47,737 nucleotides of DNA from a bacterium (GCA_028869385.1 JAGWSR010000003.1:1-47737), one strand, 5' to 3'. Positions 18,932 through 28,175 are shown, counted from the first letter of the stretch. The notes: generated by a model from the letters alone, not told the origin. Program-made: numbers and translations.

Positions 18932-20047
18932 TTAGAATTGCACTCCCAACTCGACGAGAAAGCGGCGCTGCGTGCTGGAGGTCCCCTGAGCGCCGAATGC
19001 GAGCCCGGGTGAGAATCCGCGCACGTGTGCGAGATCGTACTCGGCACGCGCGAACAACGGCCCCGGAGCGTAACTCGGGGTGATCGTCCAGGTGCTCGCG
19101 CGACTGCCCGCGCCGAAACCGAGCAGGTCGGCGTTCGGTGAGGCGTCGCTCGCGACGCTTCCGTCGGCGGCGCTCTCGTAGCGCGCGGCGAGTGCGTACG
19201 TCGGGTCGAACGCGTACTTCGCGAGTATGGCGACGGCCGCGGCGTCTTCGCCGCGCGTGTACCCAAGCCGTGCCGATGCAGGCGAGTGAACGAAGAGCAC
19301 GTACGGCGCGAGCGCGAGCTTCCCGATCTGCCGCGTGAGCATCGCATCGACCTCGGCCTTATTGGCGACCGCCGTCGTCGCATTACCCGGCGTGTCGCGC
19401 GACGGCGCGATGAACGCAAGCTGGAGATCGGTGTTCGCGCTCGGTGCCCAGCCGATCGATCCCTCGATCGCACGTCCCGCGTTACCGCTGTAGTACCCGT
19501 CGTTAATCTCGAGATCGCCGGTGAAGCGTCTTTGCGTGTACGCAACGCGTACGCCGCGACTCATCGTCGGTTCGAGAGCGAATCCGAGGCCGCGCTCGAC
19601 GTTCCAGTTCTGATACGTAAATACGCTCTCTTGGCCGAGCAGCGTCGCCTGTTTTCCCGCCGAGATCGTGAGGTGCGCGTTCGGAACGTATGCCAGCGTC
19701 ACGAGCGGCACGAAGCCGAAGAGGGAGCTGTTCGCGCCCGGCTGCGTGGTCGGGTCGAGCGCGAGACCAACGGTCGGAAAGCTGTAGGCGCCCACCGTCA
19801 CGCTCGCGCGCAACGTCCCCGTATTCTTCGATAGCACCAGCAACGCATCGCTCAGATCGCTACGGTCGGCGAGGTCCGAACCGGTCGGCGTGTCGAGTGC
19901 GCCCGCGGCGTTGATGCCGCTCGTGTGGGTGCTCGCGAGCGCGAAGGCGCCGTCGACCGAGAATGCGGGCACCGGACTCGGCGTTGGCGAGGGGGTTGGC
20001 GGCGCCGCGGTGCCGAGCGCGGCCGCGATCGCGAGACCGAGAAGCAT
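18932..20047 (-). CDS. Outer-membrane beta-barrel (porin-like) protein heading the kdp operon
   Basis: A 371-aa protein with a short hydrophobic signal sequence (MLLGLAIAAALGTAAPP), a Pro/Ser/Thr-rich linker and then alternating amphipathic strands rich in Ala, Tyr, Ser and Gly. It ends in VELGVQF, with the terminal Phe typical of outer-membrane barrels recognised by the Bam machinery. It resembles OmpL/BBP2-type putative porins, but I cannot assign it to a family securely. It is separated from kdpF by one base, so it is the first gene of a porin-kdpFABC operon. It probably supplies outer-membrane passage for K+ or sets permeability under K+ limitation; similar porin-kdp associations are reported in some diderms from memory. 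An export signal and barrel also argue for a diderm envelope. Confidence 0.78.
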   Translation of the reverse strand: MLLGLAIAAALGTAAPPTPSPTPSPVPAFSVDGAFALASTHTSGINAAGALDTPTGSDLADRSDLSDALLVLSKNTGTLRASVTVGAYSFPTVGLALDPTTQPGANSSLFGFVPLVTLAYVPNAHLTISAGKQATLLGQESVFTYQNWNVERGLGFALEPTMSRGVRVAYTQRRFTGDLEINDGYYSGNAGRAIEGSIGWAPSANTDLQLAFIAPSRDTPGNATTAVANKAEVDAMLTRQIGKLALAPYVLFVHSPASARLGYTRGEDAAAVAILAKYAFDPTYALAARYESAADGSVASDASPNADLLGFGAGSRASTWTITPSYAPGPLFARAEYDLAHVRGFSPGLAFGAQGTSSTQRRFLVELGVQF

Positions 20048-20088
20048 GTACGCATCAGCCTACGCGCGAGCGAACGCGCGCGCCAGCC

Positions 20089-20111
20089 TCCGAACGGATG
20101 ATCCGTTCGGA
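20089..20111. promoter_or_regulatory. Perfect 23-bp palindrome upstream of the porin-kdp operon
   Basis: TCCGAACGGAT (20089-20099), one base, then ATCCGTTCGGA (20101-20111): 11-bp arms with no mismatch. It lies 42-64 nt upstream of the porin start and just after the nhaP stop. It has no T-tract on the minus strand, so a dimeric regulator binding site is more likely than a terminator, though an attenuating stem is possible. The nearby NarL-type regulator is a candidate ligand (inference). Confidence 0.55.
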
Positions 20112-20119
20112 TCGCGCGC

Positions 20120-21223
20120 TTACGCGTGCGGTTCGAGGTCGAGTCGCTCGATCCGGCGCTCGTAGGTCAAGGCGCCGACGAGCACCGTGAAGATCACCAC
20201 CATGAAGGTTGCGTCGACGACGGTCGCGCGCTGGGGAATCTCAGCTGGAATGCCGAGCGCGAGCGCGAGCGAGAGCGCGCCGCGCACCCCGGCCAGCCGC
20301 ACGACGACGCGCCACGAGCGCGCCATCGGCGGCGCGAGCGCGAGCAATCCGTAGGCGAGGGCGACGCGCGCCACGAGCACCGCGGCGAGCGTCCAGAGCA
20401 GCAGTTCCCGTACCGCCCACAGGTGAGCCGTCTCGACCGCCGCCCCCACCAGAAAGAAGAGTCCGGCATTCGCAAGCGTCGCGGCGACGTGCCACGCGCG
20501 CTCGACCCCGAGCGCGACGTCCACGCTCTCGTAGCGGCGCTCGAGCTCGCGCAGCACGATCGCGCTCGCGATGACGGCGAAGATGCCCGACCACTCGAAG
20601 CGCTCGCTGACGAAATAGGCGGCGTACGCGACGCCGAAGGTCACGCCGATCTGCACCGGGGTCGGGATCCCGCGTCGCAAGACGAACGAACCGAGGTAGC
20701 CCAGCACGACGCCGCAGGCGATACCGGCGACCGTGCCGAGCAGCGCGATCGCGCTCACCTGGACCTCGGCTTGCAGCGACGCGGAGACGAGGAGCGCACC
20801 GATGATCGCGCGGTACGCGACCACTGCGACCGCGTCGTTGAGCAGCGACTCGCTCTCGACAATCGTCGCGAGCAGCGGCGGCACGCTCAAACGACGGAAG
20901 ATCGCGACCACCGCGACCGGATCGGTCGCACTCAACACCGCGCCGAGCACGAGCGCGGGCGCGAGCGCGAGCCCTCCGAGCCAGTGCACCGCGGCGGCGA
21001 CGATAAGTGCGGTCACGGCGACGCCCGGTAACGCGAGCAGCACGATGGGGCGCCACGCGGTACGCATCAGACGCGCATCGAGCTGCCACGCCGCTTCGAA
21101 GATCAATGCCGGGAGAAACACGTAGAGCGTCGCCGAGCGGAAGAGATCGGTAAACGCCCCGGGCCGGATCTCACCGAGCACAAGGCCGGCGACGACGAGC
21201 GCGCCGATCTGCCAGAGTTTCAA
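20120..21223 (-). CDS. NhaP-type cation/proton antiporter (CPA1 family)
   Basis: An antiporter of about 367 aa with around ten to twelve hydrophobic helices. Key signatures are FLPALIFEAAWQLD, GAVLSATDPVAVVAIFRRL (the ATDPVAV core of CPA1 exchangers), ESESLLNDAVAVVAY (the conserved ND pair) and VRLAGVRGALSLALALGIP. The start is a TTG at 21223 that overlaps the radical SAM stop (ATTGA), implying translational coupling; the N-terminal transmembrane helix seen in many NhaP proteins seems short or missing. It lies 73 bp upstream of the porin-kdp operon on the same strand. It probably exports Na+ or K+ in exchange for protons and so complements Kdp uptake; ion specificity cannot be read from sequence. 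Confidence 0.88.
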   Translation of the reverse strand: MKLWQIGALVVAGLVLGEIRPGAFTDLFRSATLYVFLPALIFEAAWQLDARLMRTAWRPIVLLALPGVAVTALIVAAAVHWLGGLALAPALVLGAVLSATDPVAVVAIFRRLSVPPLLATIVESESLLNDAVAVVAYRAIIGALLVSASLQAEVQVSAIALLGTVAGIACGVVLGYLGSFVLRRGIPTPVQIGVTFGVAYAAYFVSERFEWSGIFAVIASAIVLRELERRYESVDVALGVERAWHVAATLANAGLFFLVGAAVETAHLWAVRELLLWTLAAVLVARVALAYGLLALAPPMARSWRVVVRLAGVRGALSLALALGIPAEIPQRATVVDATFMVVIFTVLVGALTYERRIERLDLEPHA

Positions 21224-22427
21224 TGCGTGTGCGTGAAGTTGCCGACGGCAACGTGCGCGTGGCGAATCGCCTCGATCGCGCGCCGCATGCCGAGCGGTTC
21301 GCGCGGCCGACCGACGGCCTCGAAGTACCATTCGGGATCGATGTTGAGCGTCCGCGTCTGAATCATCGTGACCGGAACCTCGCGCAGAAAGGCGGTCATC
21401 GCCGCGATCTCTTCGGCATCGTCGGTGATGCCGGGATGCGTGAGCAGGTTCAGGCTGACGCGCAGGCCGCGCTCCACCGCGAGGCGGATCGAGGCGAGCA
21501 CGTCGTCGAGGTCGTAGCCGATCGGCCGATAGTACGCGGCGTACGCGTGCGGACGAAACGAATTGAGGCTCACGCGGACCGCTTGCAGCCCCGCGTCGAT
21601 GCAGCGCCGCAGACCATCGGTCATGCTGCCGTTGGTGTTGAGGTTGATCGTCCCGTTCGGACGCTTCGCGCGAATCTGCTCGATCGCACGCGCGATCGTA
21701 ATCGAACGCAGCAGCGGCTCGCCCTCGCAGCCTTGGCCGAACGAAACGATGCCGTCGGCGACGCGCTCGAGGTGATGGATTCCGATCCGGGCGAGCTCGT
21801 CGGCCGTCGTCTCGTAGGCGATGCGCGCTTGCGGTGACGCGAGACCGGTCTCCGGCTCTTGCTCGGAGATGCAGCCGACGCAACGCGCGTTGCACTTGGG
21901 CGAGACCGGAAGCGCCGCCTCGCCGCGCTCCAAAAAGACGTTCTGCGCGGTGAAGCATCCGTATTCGCGCGAGCAGAGCGCCACCTGCGCGAGCACGCGA
22001 TTCTGCGGATCGGCGCCGATTCGGCGATCGAGAATCGCTTCGAGCTCACCGTCGTCGAAGTAACGCGGCTGCCAATCCTCGCTCTCGTCGGTCTTCATCG
22101 CCGCGACGTAGAGTTCGTCGTCGACGACGCACGCAAACGTGTAGCCGAAGAGCGGCAGCGTCGGCGCGTCCTTCTCCTTCGCATACGCGGGTACGAGCAG
22201 GCGCGTGTAGCCGGCCGGCAAGATCGCCGCCAACGCGTATTTGCCGCGTAGCGCACCCTCGGTCGTGAGCGCTCGGCGCCCCGGCAAGATCATCTCGACG
22301 GTGCCCGGCGGCGCGGGAATCACCTCGTCGAGTTCGACCTCACGCACGATGCCGCCGTCCGCGAGCGGCTCGGCGCAATCGTCATAGTAGATGCGCCCCG
22401 CGCGATCGCAGTAGGCGAGTCCGACGC

Positions 22428-22431
<4 letters not shown>
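21220..22431 (-). CDS. Radical SAM enzyme of unknown substrate
   Basis: A 403-aa protein. The 4Fe-4S motif C180-x3-C184-x2-C187 (KCNARCVGCISEQE) sits in the middle, followed by a radical SAM barrel with FGQGCEGEPLL (GGE-like SAM site) and NLNTNGSM. The first ~175 residues form a distinct N-terminal domain with extra Cys residues (C153, C159 in CSREYGCF). I do not recognise it from a characterised family. It overlaps dapF by 4 bp upstream and nhaP downstream, so it belongs to the miaA-hfq-dapF transcription unit. An anaerobic-type or tRNA/peptide-modifying activity is possible but unsupported. Confidence 0.85.
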
Positions 22432-23221
<790 letters not shown>

Positions 23222-23225
<4 letters not shown>

Positions 23226-23443
23226 GGCGAGGCGTTCGCTTCGACGGGTGCAGCGGGGGAGATCGTCGAGATCGCGTGCTTGTAGATGAGGTGCGTCTTG
23301 TGCTCGTACTCGAGCAGCACGGTGAACGGATCGAATCCCGCCACCGTCCCGCGCAACTGAAAACCGTTCATCAGGTACACGGTCACCGGCGTGTTCTGAC
23401 GCTTACACTCCGCGAGGAACGCGTCCTGAAGGCTACCAGGCAT
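23222..23443 (-). CDS. hfq: RNA chaperone Hfq
   Basis: A 73-aa Sm-fold protein that forms hexamers and pairs small RNAs with mRNAs. The Sm1 region [19 protein letters not shown] and [20 protein letters not shown] are canonical; Sm2 is YKHAISTI, which carries the KH-x-IST motif lining the proximal U-binding face. The C-terminal tail is very short. ATG at 23443 follows a strong GGGGGAGG. It sits 10 nt after miaA, the conserved miaA-hfq linkage, and overlaps dapF by 4 bp. Confidence 0.97.
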
Positions 23444-23453
23444 GCCTCCCCCT

Positions 23454-24347
23454 TTACGTCCAGCCGAGTTTTTCCCTTGCCGCGCGCTCGACGCCCGCGC
23501 GGTCAACCCAGAGCGTGTCGGGCTCGCCGCGAAACCAGGCACGCTGGCGGCGCGCGTAACGGCGCGTCGCACGCGCGAGCGATGCGCGCAGTTCCTCGAA
23601 CGTGCACCAGCCGCGCAGATATGCGAGCGCCTGCGGATAGCCGACCGCCGTCGCCGCGACCGCGTTGCCGCCGATGCGCTCGGCCTCATCGAGGAGTCCC
23701 TGCGCGAGCATCGCGTCGGTCCGCGCGGCGATACGCGCATCGACCCGCTCGATCGGCACGTCGAGAAAGGTCAGCGCGTAGGGGATCTCGGCACGCGCGA
23801 GACTCGCTCCGCCCTCCTCGCGGCGCGCTCCCGGCGGCGCGAGCGCGACTTCGAGCGCACGAACGACGCGATAGGCGTCGTTCGGATCGAGCGCCGCGGC
23901 GCGCCGCGGATCGAGCAACGCGAGCCATTCGTGCAGAAACGGCGACGGGTGCAGCCGGGCCTCGCGTGCCAGACGTTCGCGCAGCGCCTCGTCGTGCTCC
24001 GGGGCGAGCGAAACGCCGCCGATCAGCGCGCGCAGGTAGAATCCGGTTCCGCCGACGACGAGCGCGCGCTTGCCGCGCGCCTGGATGCGCGCGATCGCCT
24101 CCAGCGCGTCATGCGCGAAGCGCGCCGCGGAGTAGCGCTCGCGAGGATCCAGAAACCCGACGAGGTGGTGCGGCACGCTCGCGCGTTCGTCGGCGCTCGG
24201 AGCAGCGGTGCCGATCGGCATACCGGCGTAGATTTGACGCGAGTCGGCGCCCACGATCTCCGCGTCGTAGCGGCGCGCGAGATCGAGTGCGAGCTCGGTC
24301 TTTCCCGAGGCCGTGGCACCGGCCACGATCAACACGCCGCTCTTCAT
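23454..24347 (-). CDS. miaA: tRNA dimethylallyltransferase MiaA
   Basis: Adds dimethylallyl to N6 of A37 in tRNAs reading UNN codons. The 297-aa protein begins [20 protein letters not shown] with the P-loop, then has [28 protein letters not shown] and [16 protein letters not shown] at 24347 is the start; the longer in-frame extension to 24560 runs antisense through the CBS gene and is rejected. Its product is the substrate of MiaB, encoded 6 kb upstream in the same cluster. Confidence 0.97.
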   Translation of the reverse strand: MKSGVLIVAGATASGKTELALDLARRYDAEIVGADSRQIYAGMPIGTAAPSADERASVPHHLVGFLDPRERYSAARFAHDALEAIARIQARGKRALVVGGTGFYLRALIGGVSLAPEHDEALRERLAREARLHPSPFLHEWLALLDPRRAAALDPNDAYRVVRALEVALAPPGARREEGGASLARAEIPYALTFLDVPIERVDARIAARTDAMLAQGLLDEAERIGGNAVAATAVGYPQALAYLRGWCTFEELRASLARATRRYARRQRAWFRGEPDTLWVDRAGVERAAREKLGWT

Positions 24348-24419
24348 CGAACGAGCCTTCGCACGTCTGCCTTCACAATGCCTTCCGGAACGCTCTGCTA
24401 GGCTCGAAGCTCGTAAACG

Positions 24420-24426
24420 AAAGGAG
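24420..24426 (+). promoter_or_regulatory. Ribosome binding site of the CBS-domain gene
   Basis: AAAGGAG with a 6-nt spacer before ATG at 24433, which selects this start over upstream in-frame codons (24313) lying inside miaA. Confidence 0.7.
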
Positions 24427-24432
24427 CGATCC

Positions 24433-24855
24433 ATGAGCATGGCTACGACCAGCGACGTGATGACCAAAGAGGTCGAGACGATCCACGAAGACGAGACCGT
24501 CGATGCGGCCGCTCGCCGCCTCGCAAACGAGAACGTCGGCGCGCTCCCGATCGTGGACAAGCAACGTCATATCAAAGGCATCCTGACCGACCGCGACATC
24601 GTCGTGAACGTTCTCGCGCGCGGCCGCGATCCGAAGACGACGCGCGTGCGCGAACTCGAAATAGGCGAGATCTACACGGTCACGCCGAGCGATTCGGTCG
24701 AACGTGCCGGCGAATTGATGGCCAAGTATAAAGTGCGGCGCATACCGGTCGTGGAGCGCGGCGCCGTCGTGGGCATCATCTCGTCGTCGGACGTCGCGCG
24801 CACCGCCGACCCGGAATTCGTCGTCAAAGTCTTCCGCGAGATCCTCGCGCAGTAG
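24433..24855 (+). CDS. Tandem CBS-domain protein
   Basis: A 140-aa cytosolic protein with two CBS domains (about 5-62 and 72-130) and little else: SDVMTKEVETIHEDETVDAA, LPIVDKQRHIKGILTDRDIV, then RRIPVVERGAVVGIISSSDVA. CBS pairs bind adenosine nucleotides and regulate partner enzymes or act as stress proteins. This is the only plus-strand gene in a 21-kb minus-strand stretch (18.8-32.1 kb) and separates mutL from miaA; mutL ends 4 bp after its stop. Partner unknown. Confidence 0.93.
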   Translation: MSMATTSDVMTKEVETIHEDETVDAAARRLANENVGALPIVDKQRHIKGILTDRDIVVNVLARGRDPKTTRVRELEIGEIYTVTPSDSVERAGELMAKYKVRRIPVVERGAVVGIISSSDVARTADPEFVVKVFREILAQ

Positions 24856-24858
24856 CGT

Positions 24859-26556
24859 TCAGATACGCTTGAACATCTTGGCGATATCGTCGGGGTTCAA
24901 GCGCACCATCGTCGGCCGACCGTGCGGGCAGTGCATCGGATTGGCGCAGAGTTGGAGCCGGTCCACGAGCGTCGTCATCTCATCGCTCTCCAAGCGTTCG
25001 CCCGCGACGGTCACGGAGTGGCACGCGAGTGAGGCCCAGATGCGCTCGCGCACGTCGCGCGCCTTCGGCTCCTCGGTGAGGTCGTCGAGAAAGCCGGCGA
25101 GATCGAACGGACGCGCGCCGTAGCCCGCGGGCGTCGCCGCGATGCGGTACGTGCGCTCGCCGAACGGCTCGATCTCGAGTCCGCCTTCGACGAGGAGTTC
25201 GCGCGTACGTTCGAGCGCGGCGCTCTGCGCGGCGTCGAGCTCCACGACGAGCGGCACGAGCAGCGGCTCGCTCGGCGCGCGACCCTGCGCGCGCCCCACG
25301 ATCGTTTCGTAGGCGATGCGCTCGTGCGCGGCGTGCTGATCGACGAGGAGCAGCGCATCGCCGTCGCTTGCGAGGATGAAGGTACGGTGCAGTTGCGCGA
25401 GCACGCGTAAACGATGCGCGGGCACGTCCTCCGGAGCGCCGAGCGTCGTTTCGAAAAGCGATTGCACGTGCGGAAGCGACGCGTCGATCGCGCTCGGCGC
25501 GAACGAGACGCTCGCCGGGGCGCCCGTCGCCGCCGTCGCGTCGCGAAAGCGCGCCGCCGCGTGCTCGCGCAACGTCGTCCCGATGGCGCGTCGAACCGCG
25601 TCGAAGACCTGCGTGCCGAAACGCAAGCGCACGTCGCTCTTGGTCGGGTGCACGTTCGGATCCACGTGCTCCGGCGGGAGATCGAGAAAGAGCACGCCGT
25701 ACGGATGGCGTCCGATCATCGCGAACGTCGCGTATCCGGCCGTCCACGCTCCGGCGAGCAACGTGCTGCGCAGCAGCCGTCCGTTCACGAAGAGCAGTTG
25801 CATCCGGCGATCGCCGCGATCGCTGCCGGGCGCGCTGATGAATCCCCGCAATCGTCCGTCGAGCGTCGGCGCGGCGTCGGGATCGAGTTCGACGAGCGTC
25901 GCGGCGGCATCGCGCCCGAAGACCATCGCCAAGCGCTCGCGCGCGTCGCCGGTGGAGGGCAGCGTCCACACATCCTTGCCGTCGTGACGCAGCACGAAGG
26001 TCACGTGCGGATAGGCGAGCGCAAAGGTGGAAAGCCACGACGAGATGCGCGTAAACTCGGCGCTCGGCGATTTGAGATACTCGCGGCGAACCGGCACGTT
26101 GGCGAAGAGGTCGGTGACGAGCATGCGCGTGCCGACCGGCGCTGCGGCGGGCTCGGGTCGGCTCGCATCCTCTGCGTGCGCGATCACGCGCGACCCGATC
26201 TGCGCGTCGGGCGTGCGCGAGATGACCTCGAGGCGAGCGACCGCAGCAATCGAGGCGAGACCCTCACCGCGAAAGCCGAGCGTGCCGATGGATTCGAGAT
26301 CCTCGGCCGCGCGCAACTTGCTCGTCGCGTGCCGTCGCACGGCGAGCGACAGATCCTCGGGCGCAATGCCCGCCCCGTCGTCGATCACCTCGATGCGCTC
26401 GGTGCCGCCGCGTTCGAGCACGACGGTCACGCGCGACGCGCCCGCATCGACGGCATTCTCGACGAGCTCTTTGACGACCGACTGTGGGCGTTCGATGATC
26501 TCGCCCGCGGCGATCTGTCCGACGGTCACGGGATCGAGAAGGAAAATGGACGGCAC
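24859..26556 (-). CDS. mutL: DNA mismatch repair protein MutL (endonuclease type)
   Basis: A MutL of about 565 aa. The N-terminal GHKL ATPase has QIAAGEIIERPQSVVKELVE, DDGAGI and TLGFRGEGLASIAAVA. The C-terminal domain carries the nicking motif DQHAAHERIAYE (DQHA-x2-E-x4-E) and CPHGRP, so this MutL is expected to nick DNA itself, as in bacteria without MutH. The N-terminal conserved residues FLLDPVTVGQIAAGE require a start at or before GTG 26556, which I chose; a longer reading to 26652 would run into the preceding gene. The GTG lies in the 3' arm of a strong hairpin that also traps a GGGGGAG SD-like sequence. Confidence 0.95.
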   Translation of the reverse strand: MPSIFLLDPVTVGQIAAGEIIERPQSVVKELVENAVDAGASRVTVVLERGGTERIEVIDDGAGIAPEDLSLAVRRHATSKLRAAEDLESIGTLGFRGEGLASIAAVARLEVISRTPDAQIGSRVIAHAEDASRPEPAAAPVGTRMLVTDLFANVPVRREYLKSPSAEFTRISSWLSTFALAYPHVTFVLRHDGKDVWTLPSTGDARERLAMVFGRDAAATLVELDPDAAPTLDGRLRGFISAPGSDRGDRRMQLLFVNGRLLRSTLLAGAWTAGYATFAMIGRHPYGVLFLDLPPEHVDPNVHPTKSDVRLRFGTQVFDAVRRAIGTTLREHAAARFRDATAATGAPASVSFAPSAIDASLPHVQSLFETTLGAPEDVPAHRLRVLAQLHRTFILASDGDALLLVDQHAAHERIAYETIVGRAQGRAPSEPLLVPLVVELDAAQSAALERTRELLVEGGLEIEPFGERTYRIAATPAGYGARPFDLAGFLDDLTEEPKARDVRERIWASLACHSVTVAGERLESDEMTTLVDRLQLCANPMHCPHGRPTMVRLNPDDIAKMFKRI

Positions 26557-26580
26557 GGGAGAGCGATTCGCTCCCCCGTG
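26554..26580 (-). promoter_or_regulatory. Hairpin covering the mutL SD-like sequence and GTG start
   Basis: On the minus strand CACGGGGGAGCG / CGCTCTCCCGTG form a 12-bp stem with one mismatch and a 3-nt loop. The 5' arm contains the only SD-like sequence and the 3' arm ends in the mutL GTG. It begins 26 nt after the stop of the preceding cytochrome gene and is followed by ATTTTCC only after the start codon, so it could be a terminator of the upstream unit, a translational switch for mutL, or both. Confidence 0.5.
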
Positions 26581-26606
26581 CCGTTCTTCCGGGCTGAATG
26601 TGGCTC

Positions 26607-27716
26607 TTAGAGTGGGCCGACCGGAAGCGCGAACCAGACGAGGCCGTTCCACGTCGGCGGTTGGTACTGGTTGAACACCGCCTCTCCGTACACGTGGACG
26701 AAGCGCATCACGTGATACGACGCATCGACGGTACCGAGTTGCGTCTGCGTTCCCAAGCCGTCGTTCGTGAACTGCTTCGAAACCGAGATCATCGCGCGGT
26801 CGCCGATCGGCTCGAAGAGTTCGAACGACGATCCGTTGCTGCCGGCAGGGCCGAAGCCCGCGCCGGGATTTTGGTCGTGCGCCATCTGGTACGTGACCAT
26901 CACGCCCGGAACGTGCTTGACCGGATCGCGCTCGACGTAGAGCGCATGGGTGTAGTACTTATCGAAGCCGCCTTCGGGGAGCGGGAACGAGCCCGTCGAG
27001 CCGTAGTAGCCGACTTCGAGCGGCTTCTCGGGCGTCGCGTACGCGAGCTTGTACTGAAGTGTCTTGTCGGTGTCGTTGCGGAAGTCGCTCGCGCCGTCGA
27101 GGTCGGTCCCAGCCCCCGTCCATGCAACTTCGGCATCGAGCGCCTTATGCACGTAGGCGAACTTCGCGCCCCAGCGGTTTGCGTCGACTTCGTAGGCGTG
27201 TTCGCCCACGGTCATCTCGGCCGACTGGAAGCCGGTGAGATCGAACCACTGCGCGAGCGGGCTCGGGGCCGGCTCCTCGACCTTGCCGACGAACAGGTGC
27301 CCGTCGCGATGGAAGAGGTTGTTGTAGGCGACCCACATCGTGTCGAGTCCGCCGGGAGCGTTCCCTTCGACGACCCACTGCTGCACGTGGTAGGTCCAGT
27401 CGTTCGCGACGGCGCCGTCGAGGTGGATCGCGACGTTGCCGCCGCTCCAGCTCGCCACGTTCGGACTCTGCTCCGAATATTGCGCCTGCGCGTCAATCCA
27501 AACCGGGTACTCGCGGCGCAGCACGTGCGGATCGAGCGACGCATAGCCGGTGCGATGCACGTAGCGCCCGTAGGCGTTGAGTGCCGGCACCTGCGTGTGG
27601 CAGAGCGAGCACTGAACGCCGTAGGCCTGCGCGAAGTTCGGCATCGCCGACGCGCGCATCGCCATCGCACCGAAGGCGAGCGCGAACGCGGCGAGCGCGA
27701 TACCCGCGCGTTTCAT
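26607..27716 (-). CDS. Exported monohaem c-type protein with barrel-like C-terminus
   Basis: A 369-aa protein with an N-terminal signal peptide (about 1-24, ending RASA) and a single haem c attachment motif C36-SLC39-H40 immediately after it. The remaining ~320 residues are rich in alternating Tyr, Trp and Gly with many amphipathic strands (YHVQQWVVEGN, GYYGSTGSFPLP), resembling an outer-membrane or periplasmic beta-structure. I do not recognise a characterised family. Its ATG overlaps the stop of the cupredoxin gene by 4 bp (ATGA), so the two are a unit, and it lies between mutS and mutL. A role in periplasmic or outer-membrane electron transfer is inferred only from the haem motif and the copper partner. 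A distal haem ligand is not obvious. Confidence 0.78.
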   Translation of the reverse strand: MKRAGIALAAFALAFGAMAMRASAMPNFAQAYGVQCSLCHTQVPALNAYGRYVHRTGYASLDPHVLRREYPVWIDAQAQYSEQSPNVASWSGGNVAIHLDGAVANDWTYHVQQWVVEGNAPGGLDTMWVAYNNLFHRDGHLFVGKVEEPAPSPLAQWFDLTGFQSAEMTVGEHAYEVDANRWGAKFAYVHKALDAEVAWTGAGTDLDGASDFRNDTDKTLQYKLAYATPEKPLEVGYYGSTGSFPLPEGGFDKYYTHALYVERDPVKHVPGVMVTYQMAHDQNPGAGFGPAGSNGSSFELFEPIGDRAMISVSKQFTNDGLGTQTQLGTVDASYHVMRFVHVYGEAVFNQYQPPTWNGLVWFALPVGPL

Positions 27717-28066
27717 TGCACGACCTTGACGGTCAACGTCATGTTCGGATGACCGGCGCCGCACATGATCGCGCAGTGAAGGACGTACGTGCCGGCCTTC
27801 TTCGGCGTGACCGTGATCGCGGTGAATTTACCCGGCATGATCATCGTCTGCGGGATGCCGAGATCGTCCGACTGCAGGCCGTGCACGCCTTCGCTCGAGG
27901 TCAGGCGAAGCACTTGCGGCTCCCCGACGTGCAGCGTGATCGTGTCGGGCGTGAACTTCCAGTTCGACGCGACGATATCCATCGAGGGGTGGGCGAGGAC
28001 GCGACCCGCGAGCGATGCGGCGAGCAGCGCTGCGGCGAGAAATGCGAAGAAGGGGAGACGCTTCAT
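27713..28066 (-). CDS. Periplasmic CuA-type cupredoxin
   Basis: A 117-aa exported protein with signal peptide about 1-25 (ending VLA) and a single cupredoxin domain. The binuclear CuA ligand set is complete: H62 (EGVHGL), C98, C102, H106 and M109 in C-x3-C-x3-H-x2-M (CAIMCGAGHPNM). This matches the copper domain of cytochrome oxidase subunit II and N2O reductase, but there are no membrane anchors beyond the signal sequence and no oxidase genes nearby. ATG at 28066 was preferred over upstream codons because the signal sequence begins there. It is followed with a 4-bp overlap by the haem protein gene, suggesting a Cu-to-haem electron relay or a copper-delivery protein. Confidence 0.88.
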   Translation of the reverse strand: MKRLPFFAFLAAALLAASLAGRVLAHPSMDIVASNWKFTPDTITLHVGEPQVLRLTSSEGVHGLQSDDLGIPQTMIMPGKFTAITVTPKKAGTYVLHCAIMCGAGHPNMTLTVKVVQ

Positions 28067-28175
28067 TGTGGTTATCACTCCAGCGGACGCGGAAACATGC
28101 GTCCTTCTCGTCAACAGTAAGCGTCCGGTCGCACCGATTGACGAACGGAATGGGAAGGCCGGGAGAAAAGCTCGA

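Noticed and set aside
21224..21958. N-terminal extension of the NhaP frame to 612 aa
   Set aside because: Out-of-frame reading of the radical SAM gene, Arg-rich and non-hydrophobic.
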